From positions 1 to 22,977 of the forward strand of contig NZ_DATGNO010000148.1 of the NCBI RefSeq assembly GCF_035306705.1: a DNA stretch of 22,977 nucleotides. Direction: 5' to 3'. The notes beneath the pieces are model-generated. The model was not told where the DNA came from. It did not search any database and worked only from the letters and a program-made list of their open reading frames with translations. Each line of letters begins with the position of its first letter. Within the stretch, counting starts at the first letter, position 1. Positions 1 through 6,440 of the stretch are shown here, one piece after another. A program made the translations under genes and the position numbers. This DNA comes from Xanthomarina sp035306705. Its GTDB lineage: Bacteria; Bacteroidota; Bacteroidia; Flavobacteriales; Flavobacteriaceae.

Positions 1-1510
1 GGCTTTTCCAGCAGATTTCATCGCAGAAGGTGTCGATCAAACTCGTGGTTGGTTCTATACTCTTCATGCTATAGCAACTATGGTTTTCGATTCGGTTGCC
101 TATAAAAATGTGGTTTCAAACGGCTTGGTTTTAGACAAAAACGGACAAAAAATGTCCAAACGTCTAGGTAATGCCACAGATCCTTTCGAGACTTTGTCAA
201 CTTATGGCGCAGATGCCACCCGTTGGTACATGATTTCGAACGCGAATCCTTGGGACAATTTAAAATTTGATGTCGAAGGAATAGAGGAAGTGAAGCGTAA
301 ATTCTTCGGAACCCTTTACAATACCTACTCGTTCTTCACCTTATATTCAAATTTGGATAACTTTAGCTATGCGGAAGCAGACATATCTTTAAACGAAAGA
401 CCTGAAATAGATAGATGGATTCTTTCAGAATTACACAGTTTAATTCAGAAAGTGGATGCCTTTTATGCAGATTATGAACCAACAAGGGCGGCAAGAGCTA
501 TTTCCGATTTCACGCAGGATTACGTGAGTAACTGGTTTGTGCGTTTAAGTAGAAGACGTTTCTGGAAAGGCGACTATCAACAAGACAAAATTTCGGCTTA
601 CCAAACGTTGTATACATGTTTGATAACCATAGCCAAGTTAGGCGCGCCAATTGCACCTTTCTTTATGGATAGATTGTATATGGATTTAAATTCGGTAACT
701 AAAAAGGAGGCTTTTGAAAGTGTGCATTTAGCAAACTTCCCTGTTTATGATGAAAGTTTTGTAGATAAGAGTTTAGAACGCAAAATGGAAGCAGCACAAA
801 CAATATCTTCTTTGGTATTGTCGTTAAGGGCTAAAGAAAAGATTAAAGTACGTCAACCGCTACAAAAAATCATGATTCCTGTGGACTCCCGTCAACAAAA
901 GGAAGAGATTTTAGCCGTTGCCGATTTAATAAAACATGAAGTAAACGTTAAGGAAATTGAACTTTTAGAAGACGCGTCCGATATCTTGGTAAAACAAATT
1001 AAACCTAATTTTAAAACGCTTGGACCTAGATTTGGTAAAGACATGAAATTGATAGCAAATACCATTGTTGGATTCACTTCTGAAGATATTAGAAAAATTG
1101 AGCAAAGTGGTGAAATAGAGGTTGTAATTAACAGAAAAAGTATTACATTAGGGCTTGAAGATGTAGAGATTACATCGCAAGATATTGAAGGATGGCTTGT
1201 AGCTAACGAGGGAGCATTAACCGTTGCCTTAGACGTTACCATCTCTGAAGATCTACGAAAAGAAGGGATTGCTCGTGAGCTCGTTAATCGCATTCAAAAT
1301 TTACGTAAGGATTCAGGGTTTGAAGTAACAGATAGAATAGATGTCCAGCTTCAAAAGGACGAAAAGATAGTGGATGCTGTACAAACAAATATAACGTATA
1401 TCAAAGCAGAAACTTTAACAGAAAAATTAGAAATTATTGACCAAATAGATAATGGTATAGAAGTTGTATTTGACGATGTGAATACCAGATTATTTATTAA
1501 AAAACATTAA
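1..1510 (+). CDS. ileS: Isoleucyl-tRNA synthetase, C-terminal part (5' truncated by window edge)
   Basis: Charges tRNA-Ile with isoleucine in the cytoplasm. The reading frame is open from base 2, giving 502 residues plus stop; the N-terminal half (HIGH motif, editing domain) lies outside the window. Visible are the segment DQTRGWFYT near the left edge, the KMSKR catalytic loop at bases 149-163, and the anticodon-binding helical domain with the class signature around YVSNWFVRLSRRRFW. The tail carries KPNFKTLGPRFGK and an IQNLRKDSGFEVTDRI-type segment. It lacks the C-terminal Cys zinc finger of ordinary bacterial IleRS, so I read it as the archaeal/eukaryotic-like IleS2 type. The gene ends 4 bases before the dksA-like gene, so they are probably co-transcribed. 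The family is certain; the subtype is inferred from the tail. Confidence 0.97.
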   Translation, partial: AFPADFIAEGVDQTRGWFYTLHAIATMVFDSVAYKNVVSNGLVLDKNGQKMSKRLGNATDPFETLSTYGADATRWYMISNANPWDNLKFDVEGIEEVKRKFFGTLYNTYSFFTLYSNLDNFSYAEADISLNERPEIDRWILSELHSLIQKVDAFYADYEPTRAARAISDFTQDYVSNWFVRLSRRRFWKGDYQQDKISAYQTLYTCLITIAKLGAPIAPFFMDRLYMDLNSVTKKEAFESVHLANFPVYDESFVDKSLERKMEAAQTISSLVLSLRAKEKIKVRQPLQKIMIPVDSRQQKEEILAVADLIKHEVNVKEIELLEDASDILVKQIKPNFKTLGPRFGKDMKLIANTIVGFTSEDIRKIEQSGEIEVVINRKSITLGLEDVEITSQDIEGWLVANEGALTVALDVTISEDLRKEGIARELVNRIQNLRKDSGFEVTDRIDVQLQKDEKIVDAVQTNITYIKAETLTEKLEIIDQIDNGIEVVFDDVNTRLFIKKH

Positions 1511-1514
1511 GAAC

Positions 1515-1898
1515 ATGGCAGAACAATTAAACGTTAGATATGCAGACAAGGATTTAGCAGAATTTAAATCGCTAATTCAAGAAAAGATTGTAAAAGCGCA
1601 GCACGACTTAGACTTAATAAAAAGTGCTTATATGAACGACCTAAACAACGGTACAGACGATACGTCTCCTACTTTTAAAGCGTTCGAAGAAGGTAGCGAA
1701 ACCATGAGTAAGGAAGCGAACTCTCAATTGGCTACGAGACAGGAAAAATTTATTCGTGACTTGAAAAATGCGCTCATTCGAATTGAAAACAAAACCTACG
1801 GGGTTTGTAGAGTAACAGGGAAATTAATAAACAAAGAGCGTTTAAAATTAGTACCTCATGCTACTTTAAGTATCGAGGCTAAAAACATGCAACAATAA
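1515..1898 (+). CDS. DksA/TraR-family regulator with degenerate zinc finger
   Basis: A 127-residue protein of the DksA/TraR family, which binds the RNA polymerase secondary channel and tunes transcription, often with ppGpp. Residues about 10-90 are charged and helical, as expected for the coiled-coil arms, with acidic residues near the turn (TDDTSPTF, 47-54). The C-terminal finger segment YGVCRVTGKLI is recognisable, but of the four zinc positions (C-x2-C-x17-C-x2-C) only Cys98 remains; the others read Thr101, Ser119 and Ala122. Cys-poor family members such as Pseudomonas DksA2 are known to work without zinc, so this need not be a broken gene. It starts 4 bases after ileS and is followed by a palindromic repeat and a strong terminator. 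Confidence 0.9.
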   Translation: MAEQLNVRYADKDLAEFKSLIQEKIVKAQHDLDLIKSAYMNDLNNGTDDTSPTFKAFEEGSETMSKEANSQLATRQEKFIRDLKNALIRIENKTYGVCRVTGKLINKERLKLVPHATLSIEAKNMQQ

Positions 1899-1900
1899 TA

Positions 1901-1940
1901 TTCCTGCGCCTGCCTGTCTGCCGACAGGAAGGCAGGAATC
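1901..1940. repeat. REP-like GC-rich palindromic repeat, copy 1
   Basis: A GC-rich imperfect hairpin in AT-rich surroundings, directly after the dksA-like stop codon. Its core CCTGTCTGCCGACAGG (1913-1928) has 6-base arms around a 4-base TGCC loop. Flanking TTCCTGC-type and GGCAGGAA-type arms (1901-1912 and 1929-1938) can extend the stem with a bulge. The same 16-base core recurs at 2709-2724. Two copies 800 bases apart suggest a dispersed intergenic repeat family. Confidence 0.75.
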
Positions 1941-1984
1941 TCATAATCGATTTGCCGAAATCTTGGTATTGTCGATAAAAATTT

Positions 1985-2015
1985 AAAACGCTTCAACCAA
2001 TTGAAGCGTTTTTTT
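1985..2015 (+). terminator. Rho-independent terminator after ileS-dksA
   Basis: A perfect 12-base inverted repeat (1985-1996 with 2001-2012; GC-containing part CGCTTCAA/TTGAAGCG) with a 4-base CCAA loop, running into a T tract ending at 2015. It should end the ileS-dksA transcript. The next gene starts only 19 bases downstream. Confidence 0.9.
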
Positions 2016-2034
2016 ATAACTTCTTTTTCAAGAA

Positions 2035-2655
2035 ATGAAGTATCTCATATACGTAGGAATCTTGTTTTTTGCACTTCAAACCCAAGCCCAAAAAACAAAC
2101 ACAAAATCCTTTTCTTCTGAAGGGATTTCAACGCTTGTTATTGATGGCAATTCTATTTTTAAAATAATTGTTGAAACAGCAAAAACCAAAACCATTTCCA
2201 TACATTCTGAAGTTGAGGGCGAAAACAACGAGCATGTGGTTTTGTTAACTGAAATAAAGGATGAAGAATTACACATTTCTAGCTCTTTTCAACCCATGTT
2301 TGTTGGTAATAACGATAAATTGAGTGCACATAAACTTATTTCCATAGAGTTGAAATTAGTAATTCCTGAAAATTTAGAACTCCTTGTTTCTAGCGATATC
2401 GCTTTGGTTTTCTTGTCGGGAAACTATAAAAATGTGGATGTCCAATTGATAAATGGCTCCTTGAATGCTAAAAGTTTTCATGGAAATTTACTGGTCAACA
2501 CCATTCATGGAAATATCGATGTAAGCACGAATGGTGCTAAAGTTGAGGTTTCCAGCAAACATGGACATGTAGTTATAAATGCTATAAAAACAGGAAAACA
2601 GCAAATGAGTTTAAATTCGATAAATGGAAATATTACTGTTAGCAAAGCTGAATAA
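2035..2655 (+). CDS. Exported beta-repeat protein (DUF4097 / GIN-domain-like), function unknown
   Basis: 206 residues with an N-terminal signal peptide (MKYLIYVGILFFALQTQAQ, cleavage near residue 19), so it is exported to the periplasm or surface. The mature part has alternating hydrophobic beta strands. Its second half repeats a short G-N-x-x-V motif (FHGNLLVNTIHGNIDV, KHGHVVINAI, INGNITVSKAE), which suggests a right-handed beta-helix or stacked-strand fold like the DUF4097/GIN putative adhesin families common in Bacteroidota. No catalytic motif is visible. The start is fixed by the signal peptide. It sits between a terminator 19 bases upstream and lspA downstream, with no -7 element in that 19-base gap, so how it is transcribed is unclear. 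The family assignment is tentative. Confidence 0.75.
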   Translation: MKYLIYVGILFFALQTQAQKTNTKSFSSEGISTLVIDGNSIFKIIVETAKTKTISIHSEVEGENNEHVVLLTEIKDEELHISSSFQPMFVGNNDKLSAHKLISIELKLVIPENLELLVSSDIALVFLSGNYKNVDVQLINGSLNAKSFHGNLLVNTIHGNIDVSTNGAKVEVSSKHGHVVINAIKTGKQQMSLNSINGNITVSKAE

Positions 2656-2661
2656 TATGCC

Positions 2662-2669
2662 TATTTTTG
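2662..2669 (+). promoter_or_regulatory. Candidate -7 promoter element for lspA (TATTTTTG)
   Basis: Matches the Bacteroidota -7 consensus TAnnTTTG, just after the stop of the upstream gene and about 70 bases before the chosen lspA start. The resulting leader would contain the REP-like repeat copy 2. No convincing TTTG-type -33 element is seen, so support is from one motif only. Confidence 0.35.
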
Positions 2670-2705
2670 TTAAAATATATCTACAACCACTTAAAAGATT
2701 TACAC

Positions 2706-2732
2706 TTTCCTGTCTGCCGACAGGCAGGCGTT
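2706..2732. repeat. REP-like GC-rich palindromic repeat, copy 2
   Basis: Contains the identical 16-base core CCTGTCTGCCGACAGG (2709-2724) found at 1913-1928, followed by CAGGCG. It lies 18 bases upstream of the lspA start codon, in its presumed leader. Read in frame with lspA it would encode Pro-Val-Cys-Arg-Gln-Ala-Gly, which looks unlike an LspA N-terminus. This supports the downstream ATG as the true start. Confidence 0.75.
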
Positions 2733-2741
2733 GGAAATAAT

Positions 2742-3362
2742 ATGAGCTTAAAAAAATCCATTCTAATTATCGTCCTTATTTTATTGATAGACCAAATAAG
2801 TAAGGTTTATATTAAAACCCATTTTGTTATAGGCGAAGAACTGAAAGTGTTTTCTTGGTTCAGAATCTATTTTGTGGAAAACGACGGAATGGCTTGGGGA
2901 ACAAAATTCAGCGACTTTATTTCTTTCATTACAGATAGAACTGCCAAACTATCATTAACCATCTTTAGAATCGTGGCTATTTTTGGAATTGGTTATTGGT
3001 TGTACGATGCAGTAAAAAAACACAGTCCAAAAGTATTGATTTGGGCCATTATCTTCATATTTGCTGGTGCATTGGGAAATATTTTAGACTCTGTTTTTTA
3101 TGGGGTTTTATTTAATGATAGTTACGGACAAGTGGCTTCGTTTTTACCAGCCGAAGGAGGTTATGATAGCCTGCTACATGGAAAAGTGGTCGACATGCTC
3201 TATTTTCCTTTATGGAAAGGTTATTTGCCAGATTGGTTACCATTTTATGGCGGGAAGTACTTTACTTTTTTCGAACCTGTTTTTAACGTAGCCGATGTAG
3301 CAATAAGCACAGGTTTTGGACTAATTATTTTCTTTAATAGAAAAGCATTTCCAAAAGACTAG
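2742..3362 (+). CDS. lspA: Lipoprotein signal peptidase (signal peptidase II)
   Basis: Inner-membrane aspartic peptidase that cleaves signal peptides from diacylglyceryl-modified prolipoproteins. 206 residues from ATG 2742; the open frame extends to 2667, but that extension reads through a GC-rich repeat and lacks LspA features, so I reject it. Four hydrophobic segments are visible. Conserved motifs are IDQISK (16-21), VENDGMAWG (45-53), GALGNILD with catalytic Asp116, KVVDMLYFP (148-156) and FNVADVAIS with catalytic Asp185. The protein is longer than the roughly 160 residues usual for the family because of an insertion of some 40-50 residues (about 122-176, aromatic-rich) before the last catalytic motif, as is common in Bacteroidota. 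It converges with the cyclo-ligase gene, the two ends overlapping by 4 bases with no terminator between. Confidence 0.96.
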   Translation: MSLKKSILIIVLILLIDQISKVYIKTHFVIGEELKVFSWFRIYFVENDGMAWGTKFSDFISFITDRTAKLSLTIFRIVAIFGIGYWLYDAVKKHSPKVLIWAIIFIFAGALGNILDSVFYGVLFNDSYGQVASFLPAEGGYDSLLHGKVVDMLYFPLWKGYLPDWLPFYGGKYFTFFEPVFNVADVAISTGFGLIIFFNRKAFPKD

Positions 3363-3925
3363 TTAAACCTGTAAACTTTCTTTGGAGTTATACAATAATC
3401 CAGAGCGATATCCCCGTCAAAAACATCTTTGATTTTTGTTTCAGCCTCAAAAAACGACAAACCAATTTTTAAGGTTTCAGGACGGCATTCGGATAAAAAC
3501 ATATCGTAAAAACCCTTGCCATAACCTACGCGATGTCCCTGAAGGTCGAAAGCTAGAAGTGGTACAAAAACAACTTCTAATTTTTTGCTTGGAATCTCTA
3601 TCCCATCAACGGGCTCTGGAATGTTGTATTGGTTTTTTTTGATAAGGGTATTATCGGTTAAAAGAAAATGGATCATCTTTCCCGTGGAAAAATCACTTTT
3701 AGAAATCACGATATTCTTGTCTTTTCCTGAAAGAATGTTTAAAATAAAATCGGTATTAATTTCTTTGTGTTCAACTATAGAAAGGAAGATGTGATAAAAT
3801 GAAAAATCCCAAAGAGGCAAATCTAGAAGTCTGTTAGCAATTTCTACGCTTAAATCTTCAAGCGCTTCTGGAGATAATTCCTGACGCTTCAGCTTATACG
3901 TTTTTCGTAATTGGGCTTTTGTCAT
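3359..3925 (-). CDS. 5-formyltetrahydrofolate cyclo-ligase
   Basis: Converts 5-formyltetrahydrofolate (folinic acid) to 5,10-methenyltetrahydrofolate with ATP, returning a stalled folate to the one-carbon pool in the cytoplasm. 188 residues, normal length. The N-terminus TKAQLRKTYKLKRQEL matches the family's LRK...R start, so the start at 3925 is real even though it lies 32 bases inside the upstream M14 gene. The C-terminal signature FVPLLAFDLQGHRVGYGKGF is followed by YD and is the nucleotide/folate-binding motif. It is the last gene of the minus-strand operon, and its 3' end overlaps lspA (opposite strand) by 4 bases. Overlap with the upstream gene implies co-transcription with the RimK cassette. 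Confidence 0.95.
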   Translation of the reverse strand: MTKAQLRKTYKLKRQELSPEALEDLSVEIANRLLDLPLWDFSFYHIFLSIVEHKEINTDFILNILSGKDKNIVISKSDFSTGKMIHFLLTDNTLIKKNQYNIPEPVDGIEIPSKKLEVVFVPLLAFDLQGHRVGYGKGFYDMFLSECRPETLKIGLSFFEAETKIKDVFDGDIALDYCITPKKVYRFN

Positions 3926-4904
3926 GAGCTTGATTTTTCAGTTTAGTGGTTATATGAAACAAGGCATCACCTTGATAAACAATAGGGGATTCGTTGACAT
4001 TTATAATATATCCCGTATAATTTGCTTTTACAAAATGATTGAATTTTCCATACGGATCCGTAATATTTCCAACAATATCACCAACACGAACTTTGGTGCT
4101 AATAACTGCCGAAGCTTTAAACATACCAGAGTAATTAGCACGTTGCCACTTGCCACCGGTTATAAAGAGACTTTCTTTTTTTGGGGGACTGACTTTAAAT
4201 TTTGATTGCAACATGCCAAAATGGTGTAAAATTCTTTTTGCGCCATTAACAGCCGTATTTGTAACGTTATTATCTATATATAGAGATTTTCCTCCTTCAA
4301 AAAGCAGCATGGTTTTACCTAGTTTAAAACACGTGTTTCTGAAAGATTTCTTTAAATGTTTAGAATAAAACACAAATGGGGCTCCAAAAACATTTGCCAA
4401 CTTGTCCAACTCAGGAATGTTTTTAGCAATACGAATTTGAGGGGCATTAAATCTGCCAGCGCCACCCGTATGGAAATCTAAAATAAAATCGACATCAGCT
4501 ACAATTTCCTTGGTCAACTCGAAAGCCACGCGACTGGCAAGAGATCCTTTTTTTATCCCAGGGAACACCCTGTTTAAATCACGCCCATCAGGGAATTCCC
4601 GTTTTAAATTGATAAATCCAAAGACGTTTATAATGGGCATACAAATAATAGTTCCGCATTTTGGCTTATTAATGCCTTTTGCAATGATTTGACGCACAAT
4701 TTCAACTCCATTTATTTCATCGCCATGAATACCGGCCGTAAATAAAACCACTGGTCCAGGTTTTTTGGAGCGTTCTACAATAACAGGTACGTCGATGCTT
4801 GAAGTAGTGTGTAAATTAGCTACTCCAAAATTGAGTTCGCAACTCTCACCTGCTTTGATTTTTCTTCCTAAAACGGTTATAAACTCTTTATGAATATATT
4901 CCAT
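3894..4904 (-). CDS. Succinylglutamate desuccinylase/aspartoacylase-family M14 zinc hydrolase
   Basis: 336 residues of the AstE/AspA branch of the M14 carboxypeptidase fold, which hydrolyses N-acyl amino acids or amide-linked acidic amino acids. Zinc ligands fit the family: His60 and Glu63 in AGIHGDE, and His145 in DFHTGG. GRDLNR (107-112) supplies the substrate carboxylate-binding arginine, and Glu203 in LLFEGG is the likely general base. A C-terminal beta-rich lobe (about 245-320, with VRVGDIVG) is biotinyl-domain-like, as in many relatives. The start codon overlaps the RimK stop by one base (TAATG), so translation is coupled. Its 3' end overlaps the cyclo-ligase by 32 bases. True substrate unknown; context suggests it removes or trims what the neighbouring ligase adds, which is inference. 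Confidence 0.9.
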   Translation of the reverse strand: MEYIHKEFITVLGRKIKAGESCELNFGVANLHTTSSIDVPVIVERSKKPGPVVLFTAGIHGDEINGVEIVRQIIAKGINKPKCGTIICMPIINVFGFINLKREFPDGRDLNRVFPGIKKGSLASRVAFELTKEIVADVDFILDFHTGGAGRFNAPQIRIAKNIPELDKLANVFGAPFVFYSKHLKKSFRNTCFKLGKTMLLFEGGKSLYIDNNVTNTAVNGAKRILHHFGMLQSKFKVSPPKKESLFITGGKWQRANYSGMFKASAVISTKVRVGDIVGNITDPYGKFNHFVKANYTGYIINVNESPIVYQGDALFHITTKLKNQAHDKSPITKNV

Positions 4905-5776
4905 TATCTATTCTTTTCGATATAAGTAATAATGGCTTTTGCAATATTTTTTCCAGTAGCGGCTTCAATTCCTTCTAACCCAGGAGTGGAGTTCACTTCC
5001 AAAAGTAAAGGGCCACGAGCAGACTGTAGCATATCGACACCACAAACAGGAAGTTTTAAGGCTTTGGCAGCGCTCATGGCTAGTTTTAATTCGTCTTCAT
5101 TTAATTTTATAATTTCTGCTGAGCCACCTCTGTGTAAATTAGAACGAAATTCTCCATCTTTTCCTTGACGTTTCATGGCGCCAACAACTTGACCGTCTAC
5201 AACCAAAGCCCTTAAATCGGCACCTTTGGCCTCTTTAATAAACTCTTGAACTATAACACGTGCTTCCAAGCCATTAAAAGCTTCAAGAACAGACTCTGCT
5301 GCATTTTTTGTTTCAGCCAAAACCACACCTAAACCTTGGGTTCCTTCCAATAATTTTATAATTACAGGAACGCCTCCCACGTGGTTGATGGCCTTTTGGA
5401 CATCTCTGGAATAATTGGTGAAAACCGTTTTTGGCATCCCAATGCCTGCTTTACTTAAAAGTTGCAGGCTTTTTAGTTTATCTCTAGAACGTAAAATAGC
5501 TCCCGAAGAAACAATAGAAAACACTCCCATCATTTCAAATTGTCTAACAACAGCGCAACCATAAAAGGTTACCGAAGCCCCAATTCTTGGTATAATAGCA
5601 TCTACATAATCTAAATATCTGTCCTTATAATAAATGGTAGGCTTTTCTTTTTCGATAATGATATCACATTTTAGAGGGTCTATAACCTCTATTTTGTGAT
5701 CTCGTTTTCGACCTTCCTCAATCAATCTTTGGGTGGAGTATAAGTGGGAATTTCTGGATAAAATAACAATATTCAT
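4904..5776 (-). CDS. rimK: RimK-family ATP-grasp alpha-L-glutamate ligase
   Basis: 290-residue ATP-grasp enzyme. RimK in E. coli adds glutamates to the C-terminus of ribosomal protein S6; paralogues (MptN, CofF) glutamylate pterin or F420 cofactors. Visible features are the N-terminal pre-ATP-grasp domain (MNIVILSRN... to about 95), Lys141 for ATP binding, the glycine-rich loop EGTQGLGV (144-151), VQEFIKEAKGADLRALVV (176-193), basic RQGKDGEFRSNLHRGG (203-218) and the metal site with Asp248, Glu260 and Asn262 in LLLEVNSTPGLEGIE. Length and motifs are canonical, with no missing residue. It lies 18 bases after the protease gene and overlaps the M14 gene by one base. Which substrate it glutamylates cannot be read from sequence; the rpsF-like target is not in the window. 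Confidence 0.93.
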   Translation of the reverse strand: MNIVILSRNSHLYSTQRLIEEGRKRDHKIEVIDPLKCDIIIEKEKPTIYYKDRYLDYVDAIIPRIGASVTFYGCAVVRQFEMMGVFSIVSSGAILRSRDKLKSLQLLSKAGIGMPKTVFTNYSRDVQKAINHVGGVPVIIKLLEGTQGLGVVLAETKNAAESVLEAFNGLEARVIVQEFIKEAKGADLRALVVDGQVVGAMKRQGKDGEFRSNLHRGGSAEIIKLNEDELKLAMSAAKALKLPVCGVDMLQSARGPLLLEVNSTPGLEGIEAATGKNIAKAIITYIEKNR

Positions 5777-5794
5777 TTTTTGTTGTATTAAAAA

Positions 5795-6223
5795 TTAGAT
5801 GGATTGGGTTTTTTTAAAAGATACGTTTTGTAAATCAACATCTACAAGAAATTTTTTATTTAAAAACTGTCTTCCAATAAGAACTGGAAACTTCATATCG
5901 TCTCGGGTACTTAAAGTGAGATTTATTTTATAGGTTTTTCCAAAAAGGATGACTTCAGATTTTATTTTAAATCTATTTTCTTTATAGCCATTGCTGCTTT
6001 TTACATCGGTTTTAGAGTAACTGTCAAAAATAACTTGTTTCCCACTAAAGTTTGGATGTCCTTTGCTGTAAAAGGTACATTTTAATTTTTCGCCATCAAC
6101 AATTATTTCAGAACAATGTATGGACGACGTAAATGCTCCCGTGTCTATTTTGGCATCGATGTTGTATAAATTTAATTTAGGAAAGTCTATTTTATCAACT
6201 CTTCCAATAACTTGTTTTTCCAT
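5795..6223 (-). CDS. RimB-like retropepsin-type aspartyl protease (annotated elsewhere as ATP-dependent zinc protease)
   Basis: 142 residues from ATG 6223. The frame is open to 6265, but MEKQVIGRVDKIDFPKL matches the family N-terminus (I/L-G-x-x-E/D-x-x-x-P), so the longer start is rejected. The catalytic retropepsin motif is Asp27-Thr28-Gly29-Ala30 in AKIDTGAFTSS, and the hydrophobic-hydrophobic-Gly partner is VLIGRQFL (114-121). The family is often named ATP-dependent zinc protease, but no zinc or ATP motif is present; the DTGA motif points to aspartyl protease chemistry, probably as a dimer. It is the first gene of a run with RimK and the M14 enzyme, and is associated with RimK in other genomes (rimB in Pseudomonas). 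It could cleave a glutamylated protein or the added tail. Confidence 0.88.
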   Translation of the reverse strand: MEKQVIGRVDKIDFPKLNLYNIDAKIDTGAFTSSIHCSEIIVDGEKLKCTFYSKGHPNFSGKQVIFDSYSKTDVKSSNGYKENRFKIKSEVILFGKTYKINLTLSTRDDMKFPVLIGRQFLNKKFLVDVDLQNVSFKKTQSI

Positions 6224-6343
6224 TTTAAAGAGATTAAAAAGTGAGGCAAGGTAATGAAATAGCACACTTATTTTGTTGAATGGGTTATTTTTTCATCATT
6301 TTTAATTTATACGGGATATTTATAACTTAAAAATTAAATGAAT

Positions 6344-6351
6344 TACCTTTG
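6344..6351 (+). promoter_or_regulatory. Candidate -7 promoter element for uvrC (TACCTTTG)
   Basis: Exact TAnnTTTG match about 90 bases upstream of the uvrC start, inside the 217-base divergent gap 6224-6440. No clear -33 TTTG is found at the usual 19-21 base spacing. On the opposite strand I see no full match for the rim operon, although a near match with a three-base spacer lies around 6385. The rest of the gap is AT-rich with no ORF or hairpin I can support. Confidence 0.35.
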
Positions 6352-6440
6352 AGTGGTTTAATAAAAATACATTTTTTCTTCAAAAAATACAGCATTATTT
6401 CAAGTAGTCCATGTTTTAAAGTGGAATTTACAATTTTTTT

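Noticed and set aside
892..1293. 133-codon open frame on the minus strand inside ileS
   Set aside because: Antisense shadow of a highly conserved gene; low-complexity Ser-rich translation with no family resemblance.
2667..2741. N-terminal extension of lspA
   Set aside because: Reads through the REP-like repeat and lacks LspA sequence; ATG 2742 gives a proper first membrane helix.
5795..6223. Naming the protease ATP-dependent zinc protease
   Set aside because: No zinc-binding or ATP-binding motif is visible; the DTGA motif supports an aspartyl protease of retropepsin type.
6224..6265. 14-codon N-terminal extension of the RimB-like gene
   Set aside because: The family N-terminus begins at MEKQVIGRVD; the extension is hydrophobic filler not seen in the family.
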